This document shows, one piece after another, positions 48,504 to 58,099 of a stretch of 64,000 nt of DNA. A program made the position numbers and the translations under genes. The stretch covers positions 1,112,201-1,176,200 of the forward strand of contig OZ034969.1 in the NCBI GenBank assembly GCA_964030785.1. Direction: 5' to 3'. The notes under the pieces are model-generated. The model was not told where the DNA came from. It saw nothing but the letters and a program-made list of their open reading frames with translations, and ran no database searches. The stretch comes from Siderastrea siderea. Its lineage: Eukaryota > Cnidaria > Anthozoa > Scleractinia > Rhizangiidae. The first letter of the stretch is position 1. Each line of letters opens with the position of its first letter.

Positions 48504-49154
48504 TTATTCATCGTCATACCAAAGAACAGTTCGTACTCTGCTTGAACGCCTTAGTCCACTTTCCCTTTCGTGTTCAGGTGGAAGAACTACTGTCATGTTA
48601 GCTGAATCGACGCTTTCTATTGTTGTGACAGGCTCCATCGCCGGCTGACGTCCTGTTCGGCGCGAACTTGAAACCAGTCTACCAACTGTCACTAACAAGG
48701 CAGAATGTTCATCAGCAGATAGCTCTAGGGTATCTCTCCCGTCCTCAGTTGCCCTCAGGTTTACGTGACACATGATGTCTCGGAAAGGAACACTTTGAAG
48801 AGTAGACTGCAGACCAAATTTGAATCCTGGGACATCTAACCATGAGCTATAGGAAACATGGAGTTCGAATCGAAAGTTGTTTCAAGGAAACAGCGCTGAA
48901 AGATGTTGAGACTCCAATAAAATTATCATCTTACCGTTAGTTCTGTTGTTCTGTGTCTTTGATTTCTACATCATCTTCTGCAAATATCCCTATTTCTCCC
49001 CGATTCTCTCAGCGGCTGAGTTCGATGGTAGATGCTTAAACCGCCCGCCATTTTGAAATTCACTCAGTCCCAGTTCTAATCAGCTTACCAAAAACCCTTA
49101 AAGCGAGTGGGTAGGCTATCTTTGCCAGGCTATCGTCACGAGCTCGTAAGAACA

Positions 49155-49194
49155 TTGCACGACGGACTTCCATATATGGAAGGTCGTCGTGCAA
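49155..49194. repeat. 40-bp hairpin inside the inserted transposon
   Basis: TTGCACGACGGACTTCCATATATGG... is mirrored about the ATAT centre with only a short mismatch. It may be a subterminal hairpin or transcription-stopping structure. Confidence 0.6.
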
Positions 49195-49468
49195 CGGATT
49201 AAAATTTGCAATTCAAATTAGGTTCTATCTTGGTTCTTCTTTCAGGGGTTTTCTCGGAGATTCAAAAAGTAGAATCAAATTGCGAAACTTAAATTCATTT
49301 TTAGTTGAAACCCAGATCGCATCAGTGGCCAGTTCTTTCGTATTTGATTATTAACTTTAGTTTACGCTTACAGTTTGAAGGAGATATTTACTTTCGGGTT
49401 TATTTCCCGTTTTCGAAACGAATCGAGCCTGTGTACTCGCTGATCAAAACCTCAACGTCCATTTTATA

Positions 49469-49759
49469 TTGCGAGAATTATTTTGCGTTGTCGAGAAGGA
49501 AAACTGTTCCGATCAGCCGGGAAATCATGGAATTAGTGTGGACGAAGCCTACAAAAACTTTGTTTTCATGTTAAGGTCGAGGAACATTGCCAGAGACATA
49601 AACAAAAACAATTTTGGAAGTCTTTTGAGAGCCGCTTTCCCGGGAACGATTGTAGCGAAGAAAAGACGGGTTAACTACGAGGGAGGAAAAACAATTGCCC
49701 CAGCTAAGACAATTCACCTACCTAATATCAGCAGTTGCAAGAACAGATGGTTTCAGTGA
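49469..49759 (+). CDS. RFX-like winged-helix fragment carried by the transposon
   Basis: The frame contains ISVDEAYKNFVFMLRSRNIA, INKNNFGSLLRAAFPG and VAKKRRVNYEGGK, which follows the RFX-type DNA-binding layout (helix with Y..F or Y..Y, then FG.L.R..FP, then an RR wing). There is no convincing ATG at its start, so it is probably one exon or a fragment, ending at a stop at 49759. RFX-like domains also occur in viral and transposon proteins. It may be a DNA-binding part of a transposase or a captured host exon. Confidence 0.4.
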   Translation: MRELFCVVEKENCSDQPGNHGISVDEAYKNFVFMLRSRNIARDINKNNFGSLLRAAFPGTIVAKKRRVNYEGGKTIAPAKTIHLPNISSCKNRWFQ

Positions 49760-52700
49760 AACTGTCTGTTCGGATAGCCTGCATTACAAGACCTTACAAG
49801 CGTTTATTTAGCCAAGCGCGGAGAGCGAGACGAAACAAAATGTTCGCTTTCGGCGCTCGGCTATAAAATAATGTTTCTTCTGTTTTCGTCCCCGGAATGT
49901 AACCTTCAACTTGTGTTCTATGGTAAAATTAATGCTTTTTGTTTTCGGCCAAACAAATACATGTATGTTGTATGTTGTTTTTGTGACTGCTAGCTTCTTC
50001 GGGGAGACAACAGCTGCTCCGAATTTCGGCAAATGCAATATAATACTGTTCCCTAAAAGTTTCCCAGAAAAGACCCGACAAGAAAATTTTATTTCCGTTT
50101 CCGACTATTGCCTTGTGGGGAGAGTCGACTTTTTCTCACATATGTTTGCTAGCAGGGGACTGGAAAGTTATTTTTGCTCTTACCAGCTAAAGACGAATTT
50201 GAAAAACAATAGCAATTGTCTTTTCGGCCCTACGATTGGCTAATGGCACAAATCTCCTAGCAACGGCCCAAGTGCTTCCTACCCAGTGGCTTCACAGGAG
50301 CGGTTTATTTCCAGTTAGCTGGGTAGAACTGGGACTGAGGGAATTTCAAAATGGCGGGTGGTTTAAGCATCTACCATCGAACTCAGCAGAGAATCGGGGA
50401 GAAACAGGGATATTTGCAGAAGATGATGTAGAAATCAAAGACACAGAACAACAGAACTAACGGTAACGTGATAATTTTATTGAAGCTTCGACATCTTTCA
50501 GCGCTGTTTCCTTGAAACAACTTTCGATTCGAACTCCATGTTTCCTATAGCTCATGATCTAACCTTGGGTAGATTTGAAGAAAAGCAGTGATATCTTTTC
50601 CCCGATCATCGTTGTAACTGACTGGTCTTTTATAATCCTGGCTTCCACGAGTTCCTTTGTGAGTTAAACGAACGAGATTTCCAACGAGATATCCAGATTT
50701 TCGCCTGTCCACCACTGCATAGTCATCAAACAAAGACACCATCGACGCGTTGGCTGGCACAGTCTCCTCGACAACTTGGTACTCTTGCCTCTGACGTACT
50801 CTCGTTAACCTGTCATGCGAAAGATTGGGATCTTGATTCAGTTGAGCGACTAGCGTCGACTTATAGATAGTTTGATTCCTACCAGGAACAGTCACACAGC
50901 TACTAACTGTCGATTTGGGTGCTCCCTCTGTGTTTACCTCTGCATTTAAAACATTCTCGGTAAATGTAGACATCATCGTTTGTCCTACAGCAGAATCTTC
51001 ACATTAAAGCCTTGCATCTTCGGAAAGCCTTATTTCAGGATTTCCAATCTCAGTTTCATCAGTTGGAATTGGATCCGCCTCATCTTCATCCTCCGCCCCT
51101 TCATTAAGCATCCTGTTTCCGGCATACTTGAATGGTTTATAGAACCAAGAAGCGCTGTCATCACTACTGTCATCGTCACTATCTGGACCATCGTCACCTC
51201 CATCATCGCTGTCGTTATCTTCTTCATTCCCTTCTCTGTAGTTTGCTGGACCCATTCCAACCTTCACAGCCAGTTTTCGAGCCAAGTGAATACCCTCTTT
51301 CCAAGCCTGTATTTGCTCTCCATGTGCAGGATAATCTCTCAAAGACGCTGCAAACTCTTCTGGAGGATACGGTGAATTCCAAATACAGTCTTGTTTGGGG
51401 TGTGGCTTTGCGAACTCGTGTGCCTCAGGATCAGTCTTAATCTGTTCCAAGCGGATCATGTGTGAAACGTTCGACTGCAACTCACCGTAGTGGTAGTTAT
51501 GGTGGTTTCCCACCCATTGCCCGTTGTCACTCCGATTCAACGTTATCCGACCCCGTGAGATCAAGGCGACAGTCGACATCGGCAAAGTTGTCACCCATGT
51601 AGCTTATTAAGATGACAGCAAAATGGCATGAAATGATGGTGTCCTGATAAGTCTCTCTACTAATGAAATTCTTCTTGAGTGTCAGTCTGGGATCTCTCAG
51701 AACAAAATTGTTCCAAATACCCAAGAAATGCACAACAAGCGCGGCTGAGACAATTCTTTGATAAAGAGTTCTTACTTTGCTGCAAAAAATCTCAACATAA
51801 TACCAAATGACTTTCAGGTACGTAAGAGTTCCGTTCAGTGAAGGATCAGGGCGCCGACCTTCCTCGTCACCGTCAATCAACCTCTGCAAAGAATTCTGCA
51901 CGCGAAGAAGCGTCAACTTTTGGACTGAACGCCAGTTTTGTCTATCCCTACGATTGACATCATCCAGCCCCAGTCCGTGATCGTGGTGCGAAAAGGTGTC
52001 ATACACAAGCTGCAGGTGGTTCATATGCACTGTGTTGTTTCCCATCATTAAAACCCTTGAACTGTGATCCAAGGGATTTAACAGTTTTTTATGGTTGTGA
52101 ATATAGTCCTGGTCGCCTAAATCTCGAAGAACGTATGTATGACCCTTAAGCTCCTTGCGGCAACTAAGGACAAAACCTAAATCATGTGGGATTGGCTGAA
52201 AACGGAGTCCTTCTTTTGATCTCATAAGCTGAAGCATAAGCTTTCGGCGACGTGAATCACCGTCGGAGCTGTGACCAATAAGAGGACCCAAAGTTGCTTC
52301 CAGTTCATTCTCAAACAATCGTTCAATTTCTTGCCATTGTCGATAAACAAAGTCTGCATTGAAACAATTGCAAGTTGCCATAACCAGAATAGGAAGGCGT
52401 GGAAGATTCGGTGCTAATGGGTTGAGAATGATTGCTCTAGCATAATTACCGATCACGTTGTTTCTGAAGGCGCTAAAAATGGTGTTGTAGCCTTCCTCCC
52501 CCTCTCCAACTTTGATTGTAAAGTGATCAAGACACTGATGGTTTGGACCTTTCACACCACAAAACCCCAACAGCTCGTCCTTTTTCTGACTGTACATAAC
52601 TTTGCTGATAATAGCCGTTTCATCTTCTGCAGCCAGAACTGGAACTAAGCTTCCACTGTTCTTAAACTGTTTAGCAATTGATTCACTGTAGATGAGAGCA

Positions 52701-54628
52701 ATCTTTGACATGTCACCACGATTAATCCCCCCTTCTAATGTAGTACAGTCACGATTACGCCATCTGTAAAGTGAGTGTATCTCAGGACCAAACAGATTCG
52801 TTGCAACAAATGTGGCTAATCTGGGACCACCCCAGATAAGAACGACTTCAAAGAATAGCTTCGTGGAGGCCTTATAACGTTTCCCTTGCTTTTTCACGTG
52901 CAAGTTCTTAGAGATGGTGGTCAAGAAATCCATGAGAACTGTTCTGTCTTTGAATAACCCTTGTTCAGAGGCTTTTTCAAGATTATGGCAAATAGCTTTC
53001 ATGGACCCACGTTTAGCATATTCTTCTAGCTTTTCTTTAAGATTTCTCAGGCGCATTTTGAGTCGCAAATTCTTGGAAGCTTCGAAAAAGAGTTTTGACT
53101 CTAAGCTGTCGAGTTTTTCTTTTTGTTGCGTTACCTTTTCAGCCATTTCTTCAGTGGTAAGGTACTCATTTCGGACGCAACTCAGGTCTCGTTTTCCAGT
53201 ATCCGTAGTTTTCTCACTTCTTAAAAGAAGGCGCTTTCGAAAAGATGGCAAGTTTGGAATGTTGGCACAGCTAGAACACATTCCATCAGCGCTGATAAAC
53301 TTACAAGAAACACGTTTGCATTGTGAACTGCGAAAAGTTCCCCTAATTTCTGTTGACGAGCCACTTGAAGTGTCAGTACTCTCAAACGAGTAGAACGGCT
53401 CTGGATACCACGACTGTTTTCCTTCATCGGTTCCAGGTTTGGAATCATTAAGCAATAACTTTGGTTTTGTTTGAATGTTTTCTCCTTTTACTGTTAAAGT
53501 GTAGTCTTCGCAATAGAACCCATGGCATAATGATGGCTTAGATGGGGCTTGAGCGTTACTTTCCTGTCACTTCTTCTGCGTAGGTGCTCGGAAATACGAA
53601 GAAATATCTTTGCTGCTCACTGTTGAACTCCCTTGCATCTTTGCTTTGTGTGCTTTGCTTTCGACGTGTTGTTTGGCATTTCCAAGAGGATTACGTTGAC
53701 CAGCCAGGGATATAGTGGTATTGCCGCAGACACGACAGAAAGCTCCTTTGTGCGTCAAGAGGAACACGCGTGGAAATGCTTGTTCAATCTCGCGGAAAGA
53801 TACTGTAATGGAAGCTGGGTGGCTCTGTTCATTCTCCAGAATTGCAAGCTGCAGTTGATGCTCCCGGCTGTCCAAATGAACCTTCAAATTCTGCACACGA
53901 CTGTGCTTTGTGTCACCGGCCGAAACATCTTTTCTACATACTTTACAAGTAACCTTAAGTTTGCCTTCCTCTGTGATCGTCAGTTGGTATCTTGAGACCG
54001 AGGTTGACAAGTCTCCTTCCTCTTTTGAAATTTTCTTCAAAAATGATAATACGTTTTTGGCTGCCAATGGATACTCTAACGAGGTTTGTGATATGGTTAA
54101 TGGATGCGAGACTGAAGCTGTGGAATCAGAAATGGCTACTTCAGTATCGGAAGCTGAATTAGATGAATCGCAGACCTCATCTGGCAAGCCAGCTGTGGAA
54201 TCAGAAATGGCTACTTCAGGATTAGAAGCTGAATTAGATGAATCACAGACCTCCTCTGACAGGCCGGCTGGTACCAAAGAATTGGAAATGGTATGTGCTG
54301 AATCGCAGCCTTGCTTTAACAAACCAGAAACCGCACCATTTGATTCGATGACTGCTATTGATAAATCAAGAGCTGGTGTTGAAGAATCGGAGGTTACTTG
54401 AGCTGAGTCGCAGAGTGGCAGTGATATATTATTTGCCACCGACACCAATCTTTTCTTAGCCGGAGGTGATAGATCTTCTCTCTGATTCTCATGTTTGACA
54501 GGTGGGTGGCCACAGTACTCACAAGCAATGCTGTTGACACTCTCAAACTCCTCGCACTCACACTCAGTGCACTTTCCTCTTGGAACACCCCGCTTGTCGA
54601 TCCCCATATATTCAGGATAAACTGACAC

Positions 54629-55146
54629 AACTAGAATTGTTTTAAAATGATATAAACAAGAATAATGAGAAAATTGGGAATGGTGGCGCTTTCACTTATC
54701 AGTACACTCTGTGAAATTATCTTGGTTTTCACAAATTTTCTTCGACGGTAGAAGGAAACATGCTATTTATGTCAGGCATGGAGGGGGGTCTGATAATTGG
54801 CTGTTAAATTGCTCTGCCTAAATCTTCAATACTCTCTTCTTTAAATTTGGCTAAAAGTTTTAACATTTGTTTACTCTTAATTAGAAATATAATCACTATG
54901 TTTTTGTTTTCATAAACTGCTACTGAAAATATGCGTACCACAGAAGCCATGCTATTTTTGAACCCCAGTTTAACATTTCGTTCAAACAAACATTAATAAA
55001 CGTAAATATCACTCAATTCGTAGCAGTTTTTCACGTTGACAACAAGCACTGGCCGGCAAGGGTTGAAGTAGAAGACAGAAAATAGAGACGGAAAACCCCG
55101 GGCCGACAACGCGCATGAACAATTATTGTATTATTATAGTGGTCTA
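54629..55146. other. Intergenic, no gene recognised
   Basis: AT-rich flank of the transposase-like pseudogene; nothing was recognised. Confidence 0.4.
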
Positions 55147-55281
55147 TAGTTTAAAGGGTTTCTAATTTCTAACCTCGGAGCGCAAATAAAATTCATAAGT
55201 CTGGATGATACCAGACGAAATATTTCACGCTTTTAAATTTTATTTGCGCTCCAAGTTTGGAAATTAGAACCCTTTTGACTA
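55147..55281. repeat. Small foldback MITE
   Basis: Arms of about 45 bp are inverted copies: GGAGCGCAAATAAAAT on the left and ATTTTATTTGCGCTCC on the right, extending outward to AGTTTAAAGGG and CCCTTTTGACT. Total about 135 bp, with no gene. Confidence 0.7.
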
Positions 55282-55437
55282 TAATGTTTCCGGAGCAGGA
55301 AACTAACATTTTCAATTGCAATTGTATTATTGTACATATAATGCATTTGAGCTGTCCCTTGTCAAACCAGAACCACCCTCGGAGAGGACGTATTTTAAAT
55401 TGCACGTGTTCTTGTCGTCTTTTACCTGGCGGTGACA

Positions 55438-55987
55438 ATGGCGACCGGTTATTCCAAGTCTAATTGCAGCGAGATCGAACTCAAAGTTTTGATAAGATGT
55501 CAAGTTAAAGGGTATCACGAGTGTCTCTTAAAAGTAGAAACTGGCGACATATTTACTGCTGTCAAGAAGATCGGGGATTATGGGCGCGCACTCAAGGTTG
55601 TTGACTCCGAGCGAGGTCAACTTGGACATCTTCAAAAAGAGGTTGTTTCAGTGCTCTGGCCTTTAACATGTGAAATTTTGTGGTAAGTTTTAATCGATCA
55701 TAGGTGGCGACAAGTTAGTGCGATATTTTTTAGCGTAGTGGCAGATTAAACTAGGGATAATTATATTTCGCTGTGTCTTACCTTGTAGCACTGTCACCGG
55801 AGAACCATGTGATGACACCAAAGGACGCTGGCGTGTTGGAGGTGGAATAAATGTTCCTGTCAATGTCACGTTTAAAGCAAACAAGGCCCAAGCAAAGGAG
55901 ATCAAACGCTTATTACAGCAAAAGAAGATCCAAGTTATCTTAGTAGTTATAGAGTTGGCGGTTCGAGACCAGTTTTTTCAAAACTGA
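55438..55987 (+). CDS. Two-exon HIRAN-like gene running into the viral element
   Basis: Exon 1 (55438-55682) starts ATGGCGACC and ends at a GTAAGT donor in phase 2; exon 2 begins at 55789 after CTTGTAG in matching phase. The exon 1 pattern YHECLLKVETGDIFTAVKKI and GQLGHLQKEV resembles the HIRAN fold (a G.H....V..GD layout with a GH or GYLP motif), a DNA-end-associated domain; exon 2 has GRWRVGGGINVPVNVTF. The frame then passes into the terminal hairpin of the viral element and stops at 55985-55987, so the last about 15 residues are encoded by the hairpin. Either the viral insertion truncated a host gene or the true 3' exon lies beyond the element. Family assignment is tentative. Confidence 0.45.
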
Positions 55988-56017
55988 TCTTGAACAACGC
56001 CAACTCTATAACTACTA
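55941..56017. repeat. Terminal hairpin at the left end of the viral element
   Basis: TAGTAGTTATAGAGTTGGCG at 55941 is matched by its exact inverse CGCCAACTCTATAACTACTA ending at 56017. The inner halves (GTTCGAGACCAGTTTT and AAAACTGATCTTGAAC) also pair with two differences, leaving a loop of only a few bases. It separates the host-like exon from the viral repeats and genes. Polintons start with 5'-AG, and AGTAGTTATAG at 55942 fits that. Confidence 0.7.
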
Positions 56018-56303
56018 TTCCATCAGATGGAGATCATTTTTTGGATAACTATATGTTTTATTTCATCGAGATCATTTTATCGAGATCATTTTTTGGATAC
56101 TATATGTTTTATCTCATGATGTATCCAACGCATTCTTCCATCACGTGACCAATAACTGCAGGAAGTCTTTCTCGGAAAAGCAGGAAGTTTTTCTCAGAAA
56201 CAAGTCTGGACATGTCTGGCGAAAACAGGAAGTTTATGATGAAATGGGACTTTCCCGATGAGTCATCAGATTGTCATGTAATATCAGATGAACTTGTATT
56301 TGA

Positions 56304-56433
56304 AGTAAAGTTTGTCAGTAAAGTTTGTCAGTAAAGTTTGTCAGTAAAGTTTGTCAGTAAAGTTTGTCAGTAAAGTTTGTCAGTAAAGTTTGTCAGTAAA
56401 GTTTGTCAGTAAAGTTTGTCAGTAAAGTTTGTA
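56304..56433. repeat. Ten tandem 13-bp repeats
   Basis: Unit AGTAAAGTTTGTC, ten head-to-tail copies with almost no variation; the last ends in GTA instead of GTC. It lies between the terminal hairpin and the promoter-like palindromes. Near-perfect copies suggest recent expansion; it could be an origin-like or protein-binding iteron array. Confidence 0.9.
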
Positions 56434-56479
56434 GTGAACAGAAAAGCAGACTGTGTTTGCGCAACTTGTATGGAGGCCG

Positions 56480-56755
56480 ACACAGCTGTGTCGTGACGTC
56501 ATTACTAATAGCTATTGTGTCAATGACATGATCTCGGTCAACCACAAAACGCCACAGCTGTGGCGTGACGTCATGTTTGTAAGTACATAAAATATAATCT
56601 CATATACAAACAATTCAACCACAGAACGCCACAGCTGTGGCGTGACGTCATTACTAATAGCTATTGTGTCAATGTCATGAGACGATCGTATGATCTCGGT
56701 CAACCACAAAACGCCACAGCTGTGGCGTGACGTCATGTTTGTAAAGTATATAAAA
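56480..56755 (+). promoter_or_regulatory. CRE/palindrome control region and TATA box
   Basis: Four units each join a palindrome centred on CAGCTG (CGCCACAGCTGTGGCG in three, GACACAGCTGTGTC in the first) to a perfect CRE, TGACGTCA, at 56494-56501, 56566-56573, 56643-56650 and 56728-56735. Longer repeats around them alternate, with ATTACTAATAGCTATTGTGTC after units 1 and 3 and TGTTTGTAA after units 2 and 4. A TATATAAAA box lies at 56747, 34 bases before the ATG of the VLTF3-like gene. CRE and E-box-like sites are bound by host bZIP and bHLH factors, so this looks like an early promoter driven by host proteins. Confidence 0.7.
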
Positions 56756-56780
56756 ATAATATCTTATATAATAGTATAGA

Positions 56781-57341
56781 ATGAATTGTAATAAAGATAT
56801 ACACGATGAACTGAAAGAATCAGAAGTTGTTTGTCCTTTTTGTGACCAAAAATTGGAAGATTCTAATGAAAAACCGAAATATGATGAATGCTGTGATAAT
56901 CAGTATATTATTAATGACGATGGGATGTTAGCCTGTCTAAGTTGTGGTATTGTTCAAGGATATAATTATGTGAAAGAATATGTTAATTTTTATGAAAATA
57001 GACATAAATTTATTAGAAAATCTGTTTACCATCGAGAGTACCACATCAGCAACATATTACTCGATATTGAAGAAAAATATAACATTAAAATATCAAACTG
57101 TCAGAAATATAAGATCGATAGAGTGTTTACAGAGATCGGTAAGGTTCTTAATGAAGTTAATGGTACAAGGAAAAGAATGATTAGCGTTAATTTTATTATG
57201 ATAAAGATATTCAAGATGATGGGGATACCTCATAAACAAATTCCAATTAGTAAATCGAAAAAAACTTTAGCTTTTTATAATAAATATTGGGCTAGTATTA
57301 TGTCTCTAATCGGTGATAAAATAAAATCTATTATTGGATGA
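56781..57341 (+). CDS. VLTF3-like late transcription factor
   Basis: 186 residues. The N-terminus has a zinc-ribbon-like arrangement (CPFC at 18-21, CC at 37-38, then DDGMLACLSCGIVQG with CLSC at 52-55). The next part has YHREYHISNILLDIEEKY, matching the Y.R..HF...L layout of pox/giant-virus VLTF3 proteins, and the C-terminus RKRMISVNFIMIKIFKMMGI and KSKKTLAFYNKYWASIM fits the family's end. VLTF3 proteins direct transcription of late, structural genes. It lies behind the CRE/TATA region and reads opposite to the next gene, with an 11-bp 3' overlap. It is short compared with giant-virus homologues. Confidence rests on motif order only. Confidence 0.65.
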   Translation: MNCNKDIHDELKESEVVCPFCDQKLEDSNEKPKYDECCDNQYIINDDGMLACLSCGIVQGYNYVKEYVNFYENRHKFIRKSVYHREYHISNILLDIEEKYNIKISNCQKYKIDRVFTEIGKVLNEVNGTRKRMISVNFIMIKIFKMMGIPHKQIPISKSKKTLAFYNKYWASIMSLIGDKIKSIIG

Positions 57342-57819
57342 ATACCTTATTATATTTCTTTTCAAATTTGTCAGTTAACGGACACATATCTACTATTATA
57401 TCATCTAGAATTTTGACAAAATCAATAAATTCTTTGTCATTATATTCCAGTCCTCTCATAAAAGATCGCAAATGTGTTAAAACTTTTTCGTACGAAGTGT
57501 ATGCGAATTTTGACATCTCAATCTTCCTTTTATAATTTTTAGCCTCTGAATATGATTTAAGCAAGAGCCCAGAACCGGATATCACTCCAAGAGGAATAGG
57601 GTTTAGTGTTACACCACCAACTACAGTCCCAGTTACTATCAAAAAAACAGATCCAATATTACATGCAAGTTCTGCCTTTTTGTAATATTTAAATGTCATT
57701 TTTGCAAGCCAATATTTTTTATGATAGAATTTGTACAATGCTTTCAACTCAGATATTTGATCTTCCGTTAAATTTTCTGAAACATGGTTCCAATTGAATA
57801 TGCTTTCACGTCTATCCAT
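57331..57819 (-). CDS. Two-TM membrane protein
   Basis: 162 residues. A central hydrophobic hairpin (IGSVFLIVTGTVVGGVTL, then a NPIP turn and LGVISGSGLLL) is flanked by long charged helices, an overall shape like SLATT-type two-TM proteins. No known family can be assigned. It is the last of a minus-strand run and overlaps the 3' end of the VLTF3-like gene by 11 bp. Only 5 bases separate its ATG from the stop of the 40-codon gene upstream. The sequence before its ATG, TGTAACCATATAATATAT, is a weak form of the shared late motif. Possibly acts on host membranes during exit or entry (inference). Confidence 0.6.
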   Translation of the reverse strand: MDRRESIFNWNHVSENLTEDQISELKALYKFYHKKYWLAKMTFKYYKKAELACNIGSVFLIVTGTVVGGVTLNPIPLGVISGSGLLLKSYSEAKNYKRKIEMSKFAYTSYEKVLTHLRSFMRGLEYNDKEFIDFVKILDDIIVDMCPLTDKFEKKYNKVFIQ

Positions 57820-57824
57820 ATATA

Positions 57825-57947
57825 TTATATGGTTACATTTTTTTCCTTTTTGAACGATTTCTTAATACTGATGTATAATTTTCTGATGTTTCGAACTATT
57901 TTTTCTATATTCTCAATAATTTCGTTGATTAAAATAGCTGTTCTCAT
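57825..57947 (-). CDS. 40-residue basic peptide
   Basis: Short frame with ATG at 57947 and TAA at 57825. The product is a lysine-rich amphipathic peptide (IIENIEKIVRNIRKLYISIK then KKSFKKEKNV). Support for its reality is a good copy of the late motif, TCTAACTTTATAATATA, placed exactly before the ATG as for the capsid genes, and tight packing against the gene at 57331-57819. No family was recognised; it may be a nucleic-acid-binding or membrane-active virion peptide. Confidence 0.5.
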   Translation of the reverse strand: MRTAILINEIIENIEKIVRNIRKLYISIKKSFKKEKNVTI

Positions 57948-57964
57948 TATATTATAAAGTTAGA

Positions 57965-58099
57965 TTATTCATTATCTTCTTCGGAATCCTCATTATTTCT
58001 TTTGGGATAATAATATATTCTAAAAAGCATTCCATGCTCCAATCAGATGGATATCCTGCATTGTGCTATATAATAAATGAAAATTTTTGTGGAAAGTTA
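57965..58099 (-). other. Short gap with possible micro-ORF
   Basis: A 21-codon frame on the minus strand (ending NNEDSEEDNE and TAA) stops just before the TCTAAC motif of the 40-residue gene, the same stop-then-motif layout seen elsewhere in the element. Its length gives little support; it may instead be the decayed end of a longer gene. Confidence 0.2.

Larger units (their letters stand above)
48841..50556. mobile_element. 1.7-kb transposon inserted in the transposase-like gene
   Basis: Terminal inverted repeats of about 240 bp (48841 to about 49080 and about 50317-50556) begin CATGAGCTATAGGAAACATG at both ends and are about 90% alike. The flanks carry a direct repeat ATCTAAC (48834-48840 and 50557-50563), readable as 8 bp ATCTAACC if the ends are shifted by one. 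Removing the insert rejoins the interrupted frame (PRLD then VPGFKF), which independently supports the boundaries. The 1.2-kb interior holds an RFX-like frame on the plus strand and a 40-bp hairpin; no transposase is recognised. The 7-8-bp duplication suggests a hAT-like element. Confidence 0.8.
48504..54628 (-). pseudogene. Long transposase-like gene, decayed and interrupted
   Basis: Pieces at 54628-53567, 53455-51527, 51594-51004, 50976-50545 and 48833-48504 form one reading path. The first two are in the same frame, separated by one TGA (53567); a frame change near 51545 (VESE stop versus SDNGQWVGN) and a TAA at 51004 follow; the 1.7-kb element at 48841-50556 then splits the last segment. 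N-terminus: cysteine-rich GKCTECECEEF with CEYCGHPPVKH, a tandem SSNSAS acidic repeat, then two C2H2-like fingers (CKVCRKD...H...H and CRVCGN...H...H). The central part has acidic-residue boxes reminiscent of P-element-type RNase H transposases (AAEDETAI, HSSDGDSRRRKLML), followed by IHNHKKLLNPLDHSSRVL. The C-terminus ends in RRSSRVRTVLWYDDE. Probably a dead transposase copy; the superfamily is inferred, not certain. Confidence 0.65.

Noticed and set aside
52914..53393. 159-codon plus-strand frame
   Set aside because: Antisense shadow of the transposase-like pseudogene.
56304..56433. Possible CRISPR-like array
   Set aside because: The 13-bp units are directly contiguous with no spacers and the context is eukaryotic/viral; it is a plain tandem repeat.
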